Shown: positions 1 through 8,451, counted from the stretch's first letter. The stretch is DNA of 64,000 nt from Candidatus Aramenus sp. CH1 (GCA_022678445.1 JALBWU010000006.1:1-64000); one strand, 5' to 3'. Numbers and translations are program-made. The notes: a model not told the origin generated them from the sequence alone.

Positions 1-65
1 TTGTCAACGCTTTGGCTCTTTCCTTTCTCTTCACATCACGGAGTATTTCCCTTAAGGGGGAGTAA
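1..65 (+). pseudogene. TnpB (IS200/IS605-type OrfB) C-terminus, cut by window start
   Basis: The first bases read in frame as the last 20 residues of a TnpB-like protein, ending in SISLKGE and a TAA stop at 63-65. The same C-terminus, nearly base for base, recurs at 38969-39030 on the minus strand and 43039-43109 on the plus strand. TnpB is an RNA-guided nuclease carried by IS200/IS605-family elements. Only the tail is in the window, so I cannot tell whether this copy is intact upstream. Confidence 0.7.
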
Positions 66-111
66 CGCTCAAGACCTATGCAGAACCCTCGCAGGGCAGG
101 GAGTAGGTCAG
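66..111 (+). repeat. Right end of TnpB element, copy 1
   Basis: The sequence after the tnpB stop is shared by all three copies in the window and ends at GTAGGTCAG (103-111), after which the copies diverge. It holds a perfect hairpin, CCCT-CGC-AGGG at 86-96. Right ends of IS605-type elements carry such subterminal hairpins, and in TnpB systems this part of the transcript forms the guide-RNA scaffold. That role here is inferred. Confidence 0.6.
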
Positions 112-316
112 CTAAAGGTAAAAACTGAACCTCTTAGCTCTTTGGGTACTTCTGCCCCTAAACGACATTAAGGCGTCTTCTGTTCCCTTAGTCCCACTTT
201 AGCCCCAAGCAGGTACATTAAAGCTTGGTTACGTAAAACCCCTTGGATGACTCGTACTTCCCTAGCTTTTAGAGCGAACCCTCCACGTTTTTTACCGCCT
301 CATCTACGGTTATCCT
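112..316. other. Intergenic spacer, no gene seen
   Basis: About 200 bases between the TnpB right end and the cobalamin adenosyltransferase gene. Both strands are interrupted by stops in all frames. I see no tRNA, hairpin or convincing promoter, apart from the region directly before the next gene that must hold its promoter. Confidence 0.5.
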
Positions 317-844
317 ATGAAGTGGTTTACTGGCACTGGGGACTCGGGCAAGACCTTTGTCCCCTCTGAGGGCAGCGTGTGGAAGTACGACGAGGTGGTG
401 GAGGCGTTAGGCGACTTAGACGAGCTCAACTCCTTATTGGGAGTGGTCTCTTCCCTCTACCCAGAGGTCAAGGAGATCTTAGAGAAGATACAGAACGACG
501 TGTTCTCCATTTCCTCAGAGATAGCCGGCTTCGACATGGGATTCTCCAAGATAGAAATCGACAAGCTGGAGAAGGCCATCGCGGAGCTGGACAGGGAACT
601 TCCGCCTCTGAACAACTTCGTCCTCCCTGGGGGCTCGCTTCCAGCATCTTTCCTCCACCTGTCTAGGGCCGTGTGTAGGAGAGCTGAAAGGTCAGTGGTG
701 AAGCTCTACACCCAAGGTAAGGCCAAGAAGGTACACGTGAAGTACTTGAACAGGCTTTCTAGCCTCCTCTTCGTCCTCGCCCTCTGGGTAAACCTCAAGA
801 CGGGGCACCAGAACGTCGTGTGGAAGGGGAAGGCTCAGAAGTAG
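317..844 (+). CDS. PduO-type ATP:cob(I)alamin adenosyltransferase
   Basis: The 175-residue protein transfers the adenosyl group of ATP to cob(I)alamin, making adenosylcobalamin for enzymes such as methylmalonyl-CoA mutase. The family ATP-binding motif TGTGDSGKT is at residues 5-13, FVLPGG at 101-106, and the conserved Arg-rich helix RAVCRRAER at 117-125. Length is normal for the PduO/MMAB family. No Shine-Dalgarno precedes the ATG, consistent with leaderless translation. Its 3' end overlaps the convergent dehydrogenase gene by 10 bp. Confidence 0.93.
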   Translation: MKWFTGTGDSGKTFVPSEGSVWKYDEVVEALGDLDELNSLLGVVSSLYPEVKEILEKIQNDVFSISSEIAGFDMGFSKIEIDKLEKAIAELDRELPPLNNFVLPGGSLPASFLHLSRAVCRRAERSVVKLYTQGKAKKVHVKYLNRLSSLLFVLALWVNLKTGHQNVVWKGKAQK

Positions 845-1731
845 TACTTATATGCGTAATAAGCCGTAATGTTGTCTTGGGCTGCTATCCCCACGGTCTT
901 GAAGAGGGAAGGCCTTTCCACCTTGCCTCCCTCCGCCAACAGCCTACCTATCTCCACTACTCTCTTTCCCTCCAGTAGCCCCCTCTCTTTCGGCTGAATG
1001 AAGTCACCGCTCTCCTTACTCACGGCCTCTAATGAGTCCACCACGTAAGTCTTCACCCTCCTTATGACGTCGTCGTCGAGTTCCCTGGCGTCTGGGGTGT
1101 AGGCGCCTATGCTGGAGACGTGGAAGTCCTCCTTCAACAACTTGCCTATTACCACGGGAGTCTTCGAGGAGGTCAGGGAGAAGACCACGTCAGACTCCTT
1201 CAGTAGCCTCTCAAGCTCCACAGCTTCCCCTCCCACCCTCTTAGCCAATTCGAAGTGCCTCTTCCTCGCCGTTATGAGGAACCTAGACACTGAGAGATAG
1301 CCTAGGGCTATCTTTGCGTGGTACTCTGCCTCTATCCCAGCCCCTATTATCCCTAGCGTCCCCACTTTCCTCCCGTAACACAGCTCCGTGGAGAGGACGC
1401 TAGCGGCAGCAGTCCTCACCGCAGTTAGTGCCGTGCCGTCCACGTAGGCTAGGGGCTCTCCAGTGTCTGGAGAGAATACTAAGACCCCGGCCTGGACTGG
1501 TGGAAGCCCCCTCTCTCTGTTTACCTCTATCACGTTGACCACCTTGACCACGAAGGCGTTGTCGGAGAGCGAGGGCATGACGCCCCACCAGTTGCCCTTC
1601 ACGGTCATCGTCTGCCTCAAGGGTTGCGTTATCTTCCCCGAGGAGTAGAGGAGGAACGCCTCCTTTACCGCCTGCACTGCCCTCTCTGGGGTCATTATCT
1701 GGTCGAGCTTTTCCCTGTCTATGAGTATCAT
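835..1731 (-). CDS. Ornithine cyclodeaminase / mu-crystallin family dehydrogenase
   Basis: This 298-residue protein belongs to the ornithine cyclodeaminase/mu-crystallin family, which includes ornithine cyclodeaminase, archaeal alanine dehydrogenase and ketimine reductases. The Rossmann motif [10 protein letters not shown] lies at about residues 127-136, and the family Lys (K63) and Arg (R106, in TAVRTAA) are present. Length fits a complete protein. The substrate cannot be read from sequence: an archaeal NAD-dependent alanine dehydrogenase and an ornithine cyclodeaminase are both possible. It is monocistronic, between two plus-strand genes. Confidence 0.85.
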   Translation of the reverse strand: MILIDREKLDQIMTPERAVQAVKEAFLLYSSGKITQPLRQTMTVKGNWWGVMPSLSDNAFVVKVVNVIEVNRERGLPPVQAGVLVFSPDTGEPLAYVDGTALTAVRTAAASVLSTELCYGRKVGTLGIIGAGIEAEYHAKIALGYLSVSRFLITARKRHFELAKRVGGEAVELERLLKESDVVFSLTSSKTPVVIGKLLKEDFHVSSIGAYTPDARELDDDVIRRVKTYVVDSLEAVSKESGDFIQPKERGLLEGKRVVEIGRLLAEGGKVERPSLFKTVGIAAQDNITAYYAYKYYF

Positions 1732-1789
1732 GTTCCCAATATCTTTCGTGTCCTTTCCCTTTTAACCCTTCCCAGACAAGGGGTAAGAC

Positions 1790-2605
1790 GTGAAGCTGGA
1801 ACTCGGCTCCCCTCCAGAAGAAGGAGACCCCTACGAGGCGTTTATCACTGCCCTTCAAGTGACCGGAGCAGGTAAGGGGACGGTAAAGCTCTACAGCACT
1901 GCCGTCAAGGAGTTCCTAGACTTCGTGGGGAAAGACCCGAGGAAGGTCAACTCAGACGACGTGAATAAATGGGTGCTGAGCCTCGCGAAGAGGGCAAACC
2001 CAACCACAGTTAGGTATTACGTCATAGCGGTGAGGGGGTTCTTGAAGTGGCTGGGGGTTAACGTTAGACCGGCACTTCCAAGGGCAAAGAGAAAGGAGGT
2101 GAGGGCGTTGAATGAAGAACAAATCAAGCTGTTGGTAAGCTCCGCCAGGAACCTCAAGACGAGGCTCATAGTTAGGCTCTTAAGCGAGACTGGAATGAGG
2201 GCCAACGAGCTCCTCAACGTTAGGGTGGAGGACGTGGACCTGGAAAGGAACATGATAAGGCTGAGGATGACCAAGAACGGCGAAGAGAGAGTCGTGTTCT
2301 TCACTGACGAGACGAAGACCCTCCTGGAGAAGTACTTGAAGAGAGTGAATTCGGGACTCCTCTTCCCCATGACCTACCAAGCTTTGTACAAGACCATAAG
2401 GAGACTGGGGGAGAGGATAGGGATAAACGGTCTGAGACCACACATGTTGAGGCACTCCTTTGCCACTAACGCAATAAGGAAGGGGATGCCCCTCCCCGCG
2501 GTGCAGAGGCTCTTGGGTCACAAGGACATAAAGACTACTCAGATATACACCCACCTAGTCCTGGAGGACTTGCAGGAGGCGTACAAAAAGGCGTTCTCTA
2601 GTTAG
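1790..2605 (+). CDS. xerA: XerA tyrosine recombinase
   Basis: The protein (271 residues) is an integrase-fold tyrosine recombinase of the archaeal XerA type, expected to resolve chromosome dimers at a dif site. An N-terminal SAM-like core-binding domain (about residues 15-95) is followed by the catalytic domain. All catalytic residues are visible: R137 (GMRANELL), K162, H218 and R221 (HMLRH), H244 (LLGHKD) and the nucleophile Y253 (TTQIYTH). The start is a GTG. It is stand-alone, with no neighbouring phage genes, which supports a housekeeping role. It overlaps the convergent radical SAM gene by 4 bp. Confidence 0.9.
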   Translation: MKLELGSPPEEGDPYEAFITALQVTGAGKGTVKLYSTAVKEFLDFVGKDPRKVNSDDVNKWVLSLAKRANPTTVRYYVIAVRGFLKWLGVNVRPALPRAKRKEVRALNEEQIKLLVSSARNLKTRLIVRLLSETGMRANELLNVRVEDVDLERNMIRLRMTKNGEERVVFFTDETKTLLEKYLKRVNSGLLFPMTYQALYKTIRRLGERIGINGLRPHMLRHSFATNAIRKGMPLPAVQRLLGHKDIKTTQIYTHLVLEDLQEAYKKAFSS

Positions 2606-3573
2606 GACGCTTTCCCAGTGAACCTCCACTTCACCATGTCCTTTACGTAGCTAGCTAAGTCCTTGACGCTGTTGAACGACGCGGTCTGGAGGTGGAGGTA
2701 TTCGAACCTAGCCTGGTTTTCCAACATTTTCCTCTGCAGTTCCTTCACTTTGGGCGAGGACAGCACCTTTTCCAACTTCTCCTCTGCTAAGTTCCCCACA
2801 ACCTCGCCGTTAACGTCGTCAGGGTAAGGTAAATCACCGTTAGGGTACACAGTTATTGCGTAGCTCATCAACCTCTTTGGCACCTTCCCGACAAGCGCGT
2901 TTATGAAGCCCCAGGAGTTGTTCAAGGTGGAGCCATACTTCCTCTTCAGCTCAGACAACACCTTGTACAGCTCGTAGTTGTCCGGGGCTAGTTTTACCTT
3001 AGAGTCTGGGTAGTCCACTGCCGGCAACACTAAGATCTTGTAGTTGCACTCCCTTACCTTCTTGACCTTTTCCTCCAGCTTGTGTAAGTTGTACCTAGTG
3101 ACCACTGTCTGGACGTTAACCTTAAGCCCGTACTGCCTCAGCCTGCACAAGTCGTCCAATGCCTTGACGTTCCAGTGGTACTCGTCAATAGAGTAATGGA
3201 GGAAGTCTATCCTGTCCGCCAACTTAGAGAGGAAGGCCTCGTCCCTTAGCCTGTAGCCGTTGGTAGTGAGCATAACGTAAAAGGAGCCGTCGTGGGCGTA
3301 CTCCAGGAGCTTTAGTATGTCTGGCCTTATTGTGGGTTCTCCTCCCTCAAAGGAGAGCACGACAATTGATGAGTCCCTCAAGTTGTCTATTATCCTCTTT
3401 ATCCTCTCAGTGCTCCCTTCGCCCAGCTCCCCAGTGTAGTAGTCTGGGTTGCAGAAGGTACACCTCAAGTTGCACCTTGACGTCACCTTGAACGTAGCGT
3501 AGGCTGGATTAAAGGGGTCCCTGAGCACTTGGGTCTTGAGGAACCACTTCACAGCTTTCAGGTCCCTGTTCAC
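2602..3573 (-). CDS. Radical SAM protein of unknown substrate
   Basis: The protein (323 residues) has the radical SAM cluster motif CNLRCTFC (C34, C38, C41) and the SAM-binding GGEP at 77-80, followed by a TIM-barrel-like domain. The C-terminal part lacks a Cys-rich SPASM domain, so it is a minimal radical SAM enzyme. It is the last gene of a minus-strand run and its start overlaps the stop of the upstream carbonic-anhydrase-like gene by 4 bp, so the two are probably co-translated. I do not recognise the reaction. Confidence 0.75.
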   Translation of the reverse strand: MNRDLKAVKWFLKTQVLRDPFNPAYATFKVTSRCNLRCTFCNPDYYTGELGEGSTERIKRIIDNLRDSSIVVLSFEGGEPTIRPDILKLLEYAHDGSFYVMLTTNGYRLRDEAFLSKLADRIDFLHYSIDEYHWNVKALDDLCRLRQYGLKVNVQTVVTRYNLHKLEEKVKKVRECNYKILVLPAVDYPDSKVKLAPDNYELYKVLSELKRKYGSTLNNSWGFINALVGKVPKRLMSYAITVYPNGDLPYPDDVNGEVVGNLAEEKLEKVLSSPKVKELQRKMLENQARFEYLHLQTASFNSVKDLASYVKDMVKWRFTGKAS

Positions 3574-4085
3574 GGCCTCTCACCCAGGAATCTCCTGACG
3601 TGGTTTAAGTACTCCTCGGCGTTGTCCTGTATCAACCTTACTTCTTCCTCCCTGACCTTCCTCACAACCTTTGCGGGAACCCCTAAGGCGACGCTATACG
3701 GGGGGATCTCGGCGTTTTGGGGCACTACTGCCCCCGCCCCAATTATGCTGTACTCCCCCACCCTAGCCCCATTCAGCAGGATTGCCCCCATGCCAACTAT
3801 CACGTTAGAGGACACCTTGGCCCCGTGGATTACTGCGTTGTGGCCTATGGTTACCCTGTCCCCTATCTCCACCGGATAGCCTGGGTCAGTGTGTATGCTC
3901 GTGTTCTCTTGTACGTTACTCTCTTTCCCTATCCTTATAGCGTCGTTGTCCCCCCTGATCACGACGTAGTGCCAGACGCTCGTGAAGTCCCCTATCTCGA
4001 CGTCACCTATCACGTAAGCGGTCTCATGTAAGTACGCCTTGTCCGAGATTCTAGGCCTCTTGCCTAAATAAGATTGAATCGGCAT
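3570..4085 (-). CDS. Gamma-carbonic anhydrase-like hexapeptide protein
   Basis: The 171-residue protein has left-handed beta-helix (hexapeptide) repeats of the gamma-carbonic anhydrase/YrdA family. The three metal-ligand histidines are present (about H65, H82 and H87, in SIHTD and GHNAVIHG), as is the R44-G-D motif of the metal-site arginine. I chose the ATG at 4085 (MPIQSYL), 2 bp after the stop of the upstream methyltransferase gene. A longer frame reaching 4220 overlaps that gene and has no family similarity. True carbonic anhydrase activity is not certain in this subgroup. Confidence 0.85.
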   Translation of the reverse strand: MPIQSYLGKRPRISDKAYLHETAYVIGDVEIGDFTSVWHYVVIRGDNDAIRIGKESNVQENTSIHTDPGYPVEIGDRVTIGHNAVIHGAKVSSNVIVGMGAILLNGARVGEYSIIGAGAVVPQNAEIPPYSVALGVPAKVVRKVREEEVRLIQDNAEEYLNHVRRFLGERP

Positions 4086-4087
4086 CA

Positions 4088-5128
4088 CTATTTTTTTATT
4101 AGCTTGGCTATAAAAAAGCCAGTAGTCCCCTGGAGGTGCGGGTGGAGCCTCAATGTAAACTCCACGTCGAAGCCGGGATGTTCGATTACCTTTTCGTTTT
4201 CCCAGGCCGTTACGGTGCACGTGGAGTAAATGACTACCCCTCCCTTCTTGAGTATCTCGTACGCCGAGTTGAGGAACTGCCTCTGGTAATCGTGGAGCAC
4301 CATTATATCCCTCTTGGTCTTCCTGTCGTACACCTTTGGCCTAACGCCCAAGGCCGAGCAGGGAGGGTCTACTAACACCTTGTCGACGTCCTTAAAGCCG
4401 AGATCCTTCGCGTACCTTGAGTCCTTGACGTAGAGCTCCGCCTTAACCCCCATTACCGTCAGAAGTCCCTTCATCCTCTCCACCTTCTTCTCGCTATGGT
4501 CTAGGCCAATTAACCTCACCCTCGGTTCCAGCTGGTAAACGTGGGTCAGTTTCCCGCCAGGGGAGGCGGTCATGTCCACTATAGTCTCTCCGGGCTGTGG
4601 GTCGAGGAGTCTTGCCACGTGCATGGACGCCTTACCTTGGGAGTAAACAAGGCCCTCCTTTACTTCACTAAGCTCGCCAACCTTTACTGAGGAGTAAAGC
4701 GACCTAGTGACCTCCACGACTACTCCAGTCGGCGAGTTCACTAGTACCCCCTCGCCCACTAGGACGCCGTTTTCGCTTACTACAGACACTTCCTTGCCCT
4801 TTGCGACTATCTTCTTTACTCCTGGCCTATACACGTTTGCGCCTAACATGACGCTCTCCGCTGTCTTTTTGTCGACTACCACGTACGAGTCCCTCATCTC
4901 CAGTTTGTTGGGCCCAGCCACTGGGACGTAAATCGCTTCTGGGAAGTCCTCGTCCGGTCTAAACTGAGGTAACCTCTCTAGGAGCTCCTCCCTAGTGGTC
5001 TTTAGAGTGTTGACCCTCAAGTAAAGCCTTGGGTTAGGTCTGCCCAAGGCCTCTAGAAAGTCCTTGAGGTACTCGCCGTAGACTTCTTTGAGGTCCTCCA
5101 TTACGAACTCGTCGTACTCTAGCTCCAT
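4088..5128 (-). CDS. NSUN/RsmB-type RNA m5C methyltransferase with PUA domain
   Basis: This 346-residue enzyme is a SAM-dependent RNA cytosine-5 methyltransferase. A PUA domain sits at about residues 85-150, inside the N-terminal half. The Rossmann core includes the SAM-binding DMTASPGGKLTH segment at 185-196, the motif IV cysteine C257 in DPPCSALG and the catalytic motif VI cysteine C304 in STCTVT. A PUA domain placed this way is typical of archaeal NSUN6-like enzymes that methylate C72 of tRNA; that substrate is inferred. It overlaps the upstream beta-RFAP synthase gene by 10 bp. Confidence 0.88.
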   Translation of the reverse strand: MELEYDEFVMEDLKEVYGEYLKDFLEALGRPNPRLYLRVNTLKTTREELLERLPQFRPDEDFPEAIYVPVAGPNKLEMRDSYVVVDKKTAESVMLGANVYRPGVKKIVAKGKEVSVVSENGVLVGEGVLVNSPTGVVVEVTRSLYSSVKVGELSEVKEGLVYSQGKASMHVARLLDPQPGETIVDMTASPGGKLTHVYQLEPRVRLIGLDHSEKKVERMKGLLTVMGVKAELYVKDSRYAKDLGFKDVDKVLVDPPCSALGVRPKVYDRKTKRDIMVLHDYQRQFLNSAYEILKKGGVVIYSTCTVTAWENEKVIEHPGFDVEFTLRLHPHLQGTTGFFIAKLIKK

Positions 5129-5979
5129 ACCACCTTGGCACCCTCGTTGTTAGGCTCAGTGTAAAAACCGCCAAAAGTAGATTTCAGCTCCTCGCACTCC
5201 CTCCTCTTACAGAAGGTGAAGATGGCGGGGCCGAAGGACGAGAGACCGTTGGGAAAGCCCTTTGACCTCATGGTTTTTGAGAGCGACCTCACTTCCTCAG
5301 TCTGCAACCCCCATTCAACTCTCTTGAACCCAAGCCCCTGTATTACGTCTAGGGCCTCGAGGACGCCGTCCAGATCTCCCTCCACCACTGATGGGACAAA
5401 CTCCATGAAGGCCACCCTCATCAAGGCGTCTACGCCCTCAACCTTTGCCTCCTTAAAGGCTTGGAGTTCCTCCTTCCCGAAGATCCTCCTCCCTCCCCTT
5501 GGCACGTTAACGTATACGTACCACGGGAAGTCCACCCTCATGAGGAGGGGAGGCGGGGGTGCCCTAGAGAAGTCCGAGGGGAGGAACTCCTTTTTCACCT
5601 TCTTGGAGTGCCCCCCGTCCACCACAAAGCCCCCGACCTCGAACACGTGTACTCCTACCCCAGAGGTAGAGCCCCTGCCCAACAACTTGGCTATCTCCAC
5701 AGCTGTCTTCCTCGTGAAGCTCCTCTCGAAGGCCAGCTTTCCCAACGCGAGCAGGAACTGCGTGGTGTGACCCAACCCCACGTGCTCCTCGTAGTCCTCC
5801 TCGACGCAGTAGCCAACCTTGGGTACTCCTTCCACTTCAAAGTTCCTGCAGACCCCCTCCTTAACTACTACCCTGGGGAACTTAAGTCCAACTCCCATAC
5901 CCCCATCTAGTCTCCCGTACTTTCCCTCCACGTCAAAGAGGGTGATGTGGACTCTGGACAACCCGATGACCTTTATCAT
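5119..5979 (-). CDS. Beta-ribofuranosylaminobenzene 5'-phosphate synthase-like (GHMP family)
   Basis: The 286-residue protein is a GHMP-fold enzyme of the beta-RFAP synthase (MptG) family, which condenses a benzoate-type precursor with PRPP in the pathway to methanopterin-like one-carbon carriers. Sulfolobales use a related sulfopterin. Recognisable blocks are GLGHTTQF (about residues 68-75), GRGSTSGVGVHVFEVGGF (about 101-118) and VVDGGH. Serine hydroxymethyltransferase (34.4 kb) and GTP cyclohydrolase I (10.8 kb) in this window fit the same pterin pathway. It is first in a four-gene minus-strand run and divergent from the acyl-CoA-synthetase-like gene. Confidence 0.82.
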   Translation of the reverse strand: MIKVIGLSRVHITLFDVEGKYGRLDGGMGVGLKFPRVVVKEGVCRNFEVEGVPKVGYCVEEDYEEHVGLGHTTQFLLALGKLAFERSFTRKTAVEIAKLLGRGSTSGVGVHVFEVGGFVVDGGHSKKVKKEFLPSDFSRAPPPPLLMRVDFPWYVYVNVPRGGRRIFGKEELQAFKEAKVEGVDALMRVAFMEFVPSVVEGDLDGVLEALDVIQGLGFKRVEWGLQTEEVRSLSKTMRSKGFPNGLSSFGPAIFTFCKRRECEELKSTFGGFYTEPNNEGAKVVWS

Positions 5980-6007
5980 TTTTAAGCAAACTGGCGTTTA
6001 GTTGATT

Positions 6008-7366
6008 ATGAGCTTTGCTCTTAAGTTTTACGAGTGGTATAAGAAGAGGCCAAACAAGGTATTTATACTAGGCGAGACGTTAACTTACGAGCAAGTTGCC
6101 AGGGAAGTGGTCTCTGTGGCCTCGGCGATCTCGCCTGGGGATACGGTGGTCCACTTTGAGTTCAACAGCCCCAAGTCGGTTATCCACTATCTAGCCTCCT
6201 TCTGGGCAGGGGCAAAGATGGTGGCAGTTGACCCCTTAACTTCTGCCGAGGACTTGAGGTTTATCCTGGAGGACTCGGAACCCGACCTAGTCTTCGCCGA
6301 CGAGGAGACCTCCACTAGGGAAAAAGAGGTCCTCAAGGGGTACAAGCTGTGGAGCGATGAGATGAAGAAGGAGGTGTTTAATAAACCTTACGAGTACATG
6401 GACAACGAGGCCGGGCTTGTCTACTACTACGCGGGAATTGCTGGGAGGACGATGCAAGTATTGCACTCTGCAACTAGGGTTGGGCTAAACGCCTCTGCCC
6501 TCTATACGGCAATTGGCCTCAAGGGAGTTTCCGCAATCTTGACAGTGCCAGTAGCCCACGTATTGGGCAATAGCGTGCTAGGAGAGGTAATAGAGGACGG
6601 CGGGTCTATCTACGTGATGAGGAAGTTCAACGCAAAGGAAGCCATTGAGGCAATAAACAAGTACTCCATTAACTTTCTGGCCACTGTCCCTATGGTCTAC
6701 GACGCCCTCATAAACGAGCAAGGTAAGCTCGACTCACTGGAGGTTTGCATAAGTACTGCAGCTCCCCTGTTCCCGTCAACAGTTAACGGGTTTAAGCAAA
6801 AGTTCGACAAGACCATCGTCCAGCAGTACGGTTTCACGGAGGGCCTAGTGGTGACTTATCAGCCCAAGGATATGGGAGACGTAATCAGCATCGGAAAGCC
6901 CCTGCCAAACGTCGAGATAAAGGTAGTGAAGGACGACGGGAAGGAGGCAAAGACAGGGGAAGTTGGGGAGCTCTGGGTCAAGGCACCTTGGCTAATGCTG
7001 GGCTACGAAGACAAGGAGGAGACGGCGAAGGTCTTCCACGATGGCTGGTTAAAAACTGGGGACCTAGTCTCAGCTGACGAGAGAGGACTCCTGTACTTCA
7101 AAGGCGTGAAGAAGAGGATGATAAAGTACAAGGGCTATCCAATTTTCCCCAGGGACTTGGAGGTAATACTGAAGGGCCACCCGCTAGTGGTAGACGCCTA
7201 CGTCTTTGGAGAAGACGCAGGTAACGCTGGTGCACAACCATCCGCCAAGGTAGTCGTAAAGGAGAAAAAGCAGGGACTTGAGAAGGAGCTCCTAAACTAC
7301 GTCAACTCCAAGGTTGCATTTTATAAGAGGTTAAAGAGAGTGTATATAGTGGATAAAATTGAGTGA
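6008..7366 (+). CDS. AMP-dependent synthetase-like protein lacking the C-terminal catalytic lysine
   Basis: Residues are counted from an in-frame TTG at 6002. The adenylate-forming fold is clear: QYGFTEG (about 275-281), TGDL (about 352-355), the hinge region GVKKRMIKYKGYPIFPRDLE (about 368-387). Two features are odd. The ATP-binding P-loop, normally TSGTTGxPKG, reads YYYAGIAGRTMQ at 141-152. The protein stops at VDKIE, just before the usual PKTxSGK segment with the catalytic lysine. No frame downstream restores it, so the shortening looks natural. The stop overlaps the thioredoxin start by 8 bp. I prefer the ATG at 6008 because a TATA-like stretch near 5980-5987 would give a leaderless start there. 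Confidence 0.8.
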   Translation: MSFALKFYEWYKKRPNKVFILGETLTYEQVAREVVSVASAISPGDTVVHFEFNSPKSVIHYLASFWAGAKMVAVDPLTSAEDLRFILEDSEPDLVFADEETSTREKEVLKGYKLWSDEMKKEVFNKPYEYMDNEAGLVYYYAGIAGRTMQVLHSATRVGLNASALYTAIGLKGVSAILTVPVAHVLGNSVLGEVIEDGGSIYVMRKFNAKEAIEAINKYSINFLATVPMVYDALINEQGKLDSLEVCISTAAPLFPSTVNGFKQKFDKTIVQQYGFTEGLVVTYQPKDMGDVISIGKPLPNVEIKVVKDDGKEAKTGEVGELWVKAPWLMLGYEDKEETAKVFHDGWLKTGDLVSADERGLLYFKGVKKRMIKYKGYPIFPRDLEVILKGHPLVVDAYVFGEDAGNAGAQPSAKVVVKEKKQGLEKELLNYVNSKVAFYKRLKRVYIVDKIE

Positions 7367-7760
7367 ACTAGACGCACTAATCAAGGAGGTCTCGAGCAGG
7401 CTGGAAAAGAAGTCAGAGGAATTCGTGAAGAAGAGCAAGATAATCACAATAACAGACGACAACGTAGACAAGGTGCTCAAGGAGAACAAAGTGGTAGCTA
7501 TCGACTTCTGGGCCGAGTGGTGCTCTCCTTGCCATCTCTACGAGCCAATATTCGAGAAAGTGGCTGAAAAGTACAGCGGCAAGGCCACCTTTGGTAGGCT
7601 CAACGTAGACGAGAACCCGAAGACTGCCGACAGATACCAAGTACTCAACATACCCACCACCTTGATCTTCGTCGACGGTAACCTGGTAGACTCGCTAGTG
7701 GGCGCAGTGGACGAGGAGACGCTGGAGGGTACTCTGGCGAAGTACCTTGATAGAGGCTAA
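7359..7760 (+). CDS. Thioredoxin
   Basis: This 133-residue protein has a thioredoxin fold with the active site WCSPC (C55 and C58) and the cis-proline block NIPTT. The first 27 residues form a charged helix absent from minimal thioredoxins. The TTG start overlaps the synthetase stop, and its 3' end overlaps the ABC ATPase start by 14 bp, so the three genes are tightly coupled. The CSPC motif differs from the classical CGPC. A role in protein disulphide reduction is the default; any specific partner is unknown. Confidence 0.9.
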   Translation: MSELDALIKEVSSRLEKKSEEFVKKSKIITITDDNVDKVLKENKVVAIDFWAEWCSPCHLYEPIFEKVAEKYSGKATFGRLNVDENPKTADRYQVLNIPTTLIFVDGNLVDSLVGAVDEETLEGTLAKYLDRG

Positions 7761-8352
7761 CGTGAAGAAGAGGTTGGGGAGTTTTCAACTAAACGCTAAC
7801 TTCAAGGACTCCGGAATTATTTGTATCACTGGGAAAAACGGAAGCGGGAAGACTACGTTCCTTTACTTATTGGCTGGGTTTTTGAAGCCCGACGAGGGTT
7901 ACGTAAAGGTGGAAGGCAGAGACGTAACTAGGTTGCCCCCAGAAAAAAGGGGAATCAGCTTCGTTAACCAGGAGAGCTATATCCCGGAAAAGAGCGTGGA
8001 ATCCCACCTCCTGTGGGGAGCCAAGGTAAGAGGAGTTAAGGTAAGTGAAGGGGAGGTCAAAGAAGTTAGGGAAGCCTTCAACATAAACTACTCGGGAAAG
8101 GTCAAGAACTTGAGCCTTGGGCAGAGGGAAAGGGTTGCAATAGCCACTGCAATACTGTCCAGGCCCAAGGCGATTCTAGTGGACGAAGCCTTCTCCAACA
8201 TAAGCGAAAAGAGGGAAATCATGGCAGGGGTAATTGGCATCTTGAAAAAACTCGGCATTGAGATGATATTCACTACGCAGGACGCAAGTGACTCCGAACT
8301 AGCCGAGAGACATTACGTCATACAACAGGGCGTCTTGCAAAAAACTTTCTAG
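7747..8352 (+). CDS. ABC transporter ATP-binding protein, orphan and short
   Basis: The protein (201 residues) carries Walker A GKNGSGKTT (29-37), the Q-loop region near 75, the signature LSLGQRERV (122-130) and Walker B AILVDEAF (142-149). The H-loop histidine after Walker B is replaced by glutamine (TTQD, Q178), which usually weakens hydrolysis. No permease or binding-protein gene is adjacent, so its partner is elsewhere or it is not a transporter subunit. It starts with TTG inside the thioredoxin gene and ends the three-gene operon. Confidence 0.8.
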   Translation: MIEANVKKRLGSFQLNANFKDSGIICITGKNGSGKTTFLYLLAGFLKPDEGYVKVEGRDVTRLPPEKRGISFVNQESYIPEKSVESHLLWGAKVRGVKVSEGEVKEVREAFNINYSGKVKNLSLGQRERVAIATAILSRPKAILVDEAFSNISEKREIMAGVIGILKKLGIEMIFTTQDASDSELAERHYVIQQGVLQKTF

Positions 8353-8361
8353 CAATAACCT

Positions 8362-8451
8362 TAACAAGCTATTGTTAACTAAGTTAAGTTTTCAGAAAAA
8401 CATATAAATAAATAAATAATTTTCATGAGATATTCCATTTAAGCTTTTATA
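8362..8451 (+). promoter_or_regulatory. glnA promoter with tandem palindromes
   Basis: A perfect inverted repeat, TAACAA-GCTA-TTGTTA (8362-8377), overlaps a second one, TTAAC-TAA-GTTAA (8375-8387). An AT-rich stretch at 8400-8422 and a TATA-like TTTTATA at 8445-8451 follow. The TATA centre is 25 bp before the ATG at 8473, which fits a leaderless transcript. The palindromes look like binding sites for a dimeric regulator such as an Lrp-type protein; this is inferred. Confidence 0.5.

Noticed and set aside
1400-1858. A 152-codon open frame antisense to the dehydrogenase gene
   Set aside because: It has unusual composition, overlaps a well-supported gene on the same strand in another frame and has no family features. 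It is a shadow caused by GC-biased codons. The same applies to other long shadow frames, such as those inside pgk, glnA and thiL-like regions.
1790-2605. XerA as an integrase of a mobile element
   Set aside because: All flanking genes are core metabolic genes, no tRNA attachment site is next to it, and the protein matches the housekeeping XerA type. It differs from SSV-type integrases.
7330-7400. A frameshift that cut off the C-terminal lysine segment of the acyl-CoA-synthetase-like protein
   Set aside because: Neither of the other two frames downstream encodes a PKTxSGK-like segment, and the thioredoxin gene starts within the stop region. The shortening is natural.
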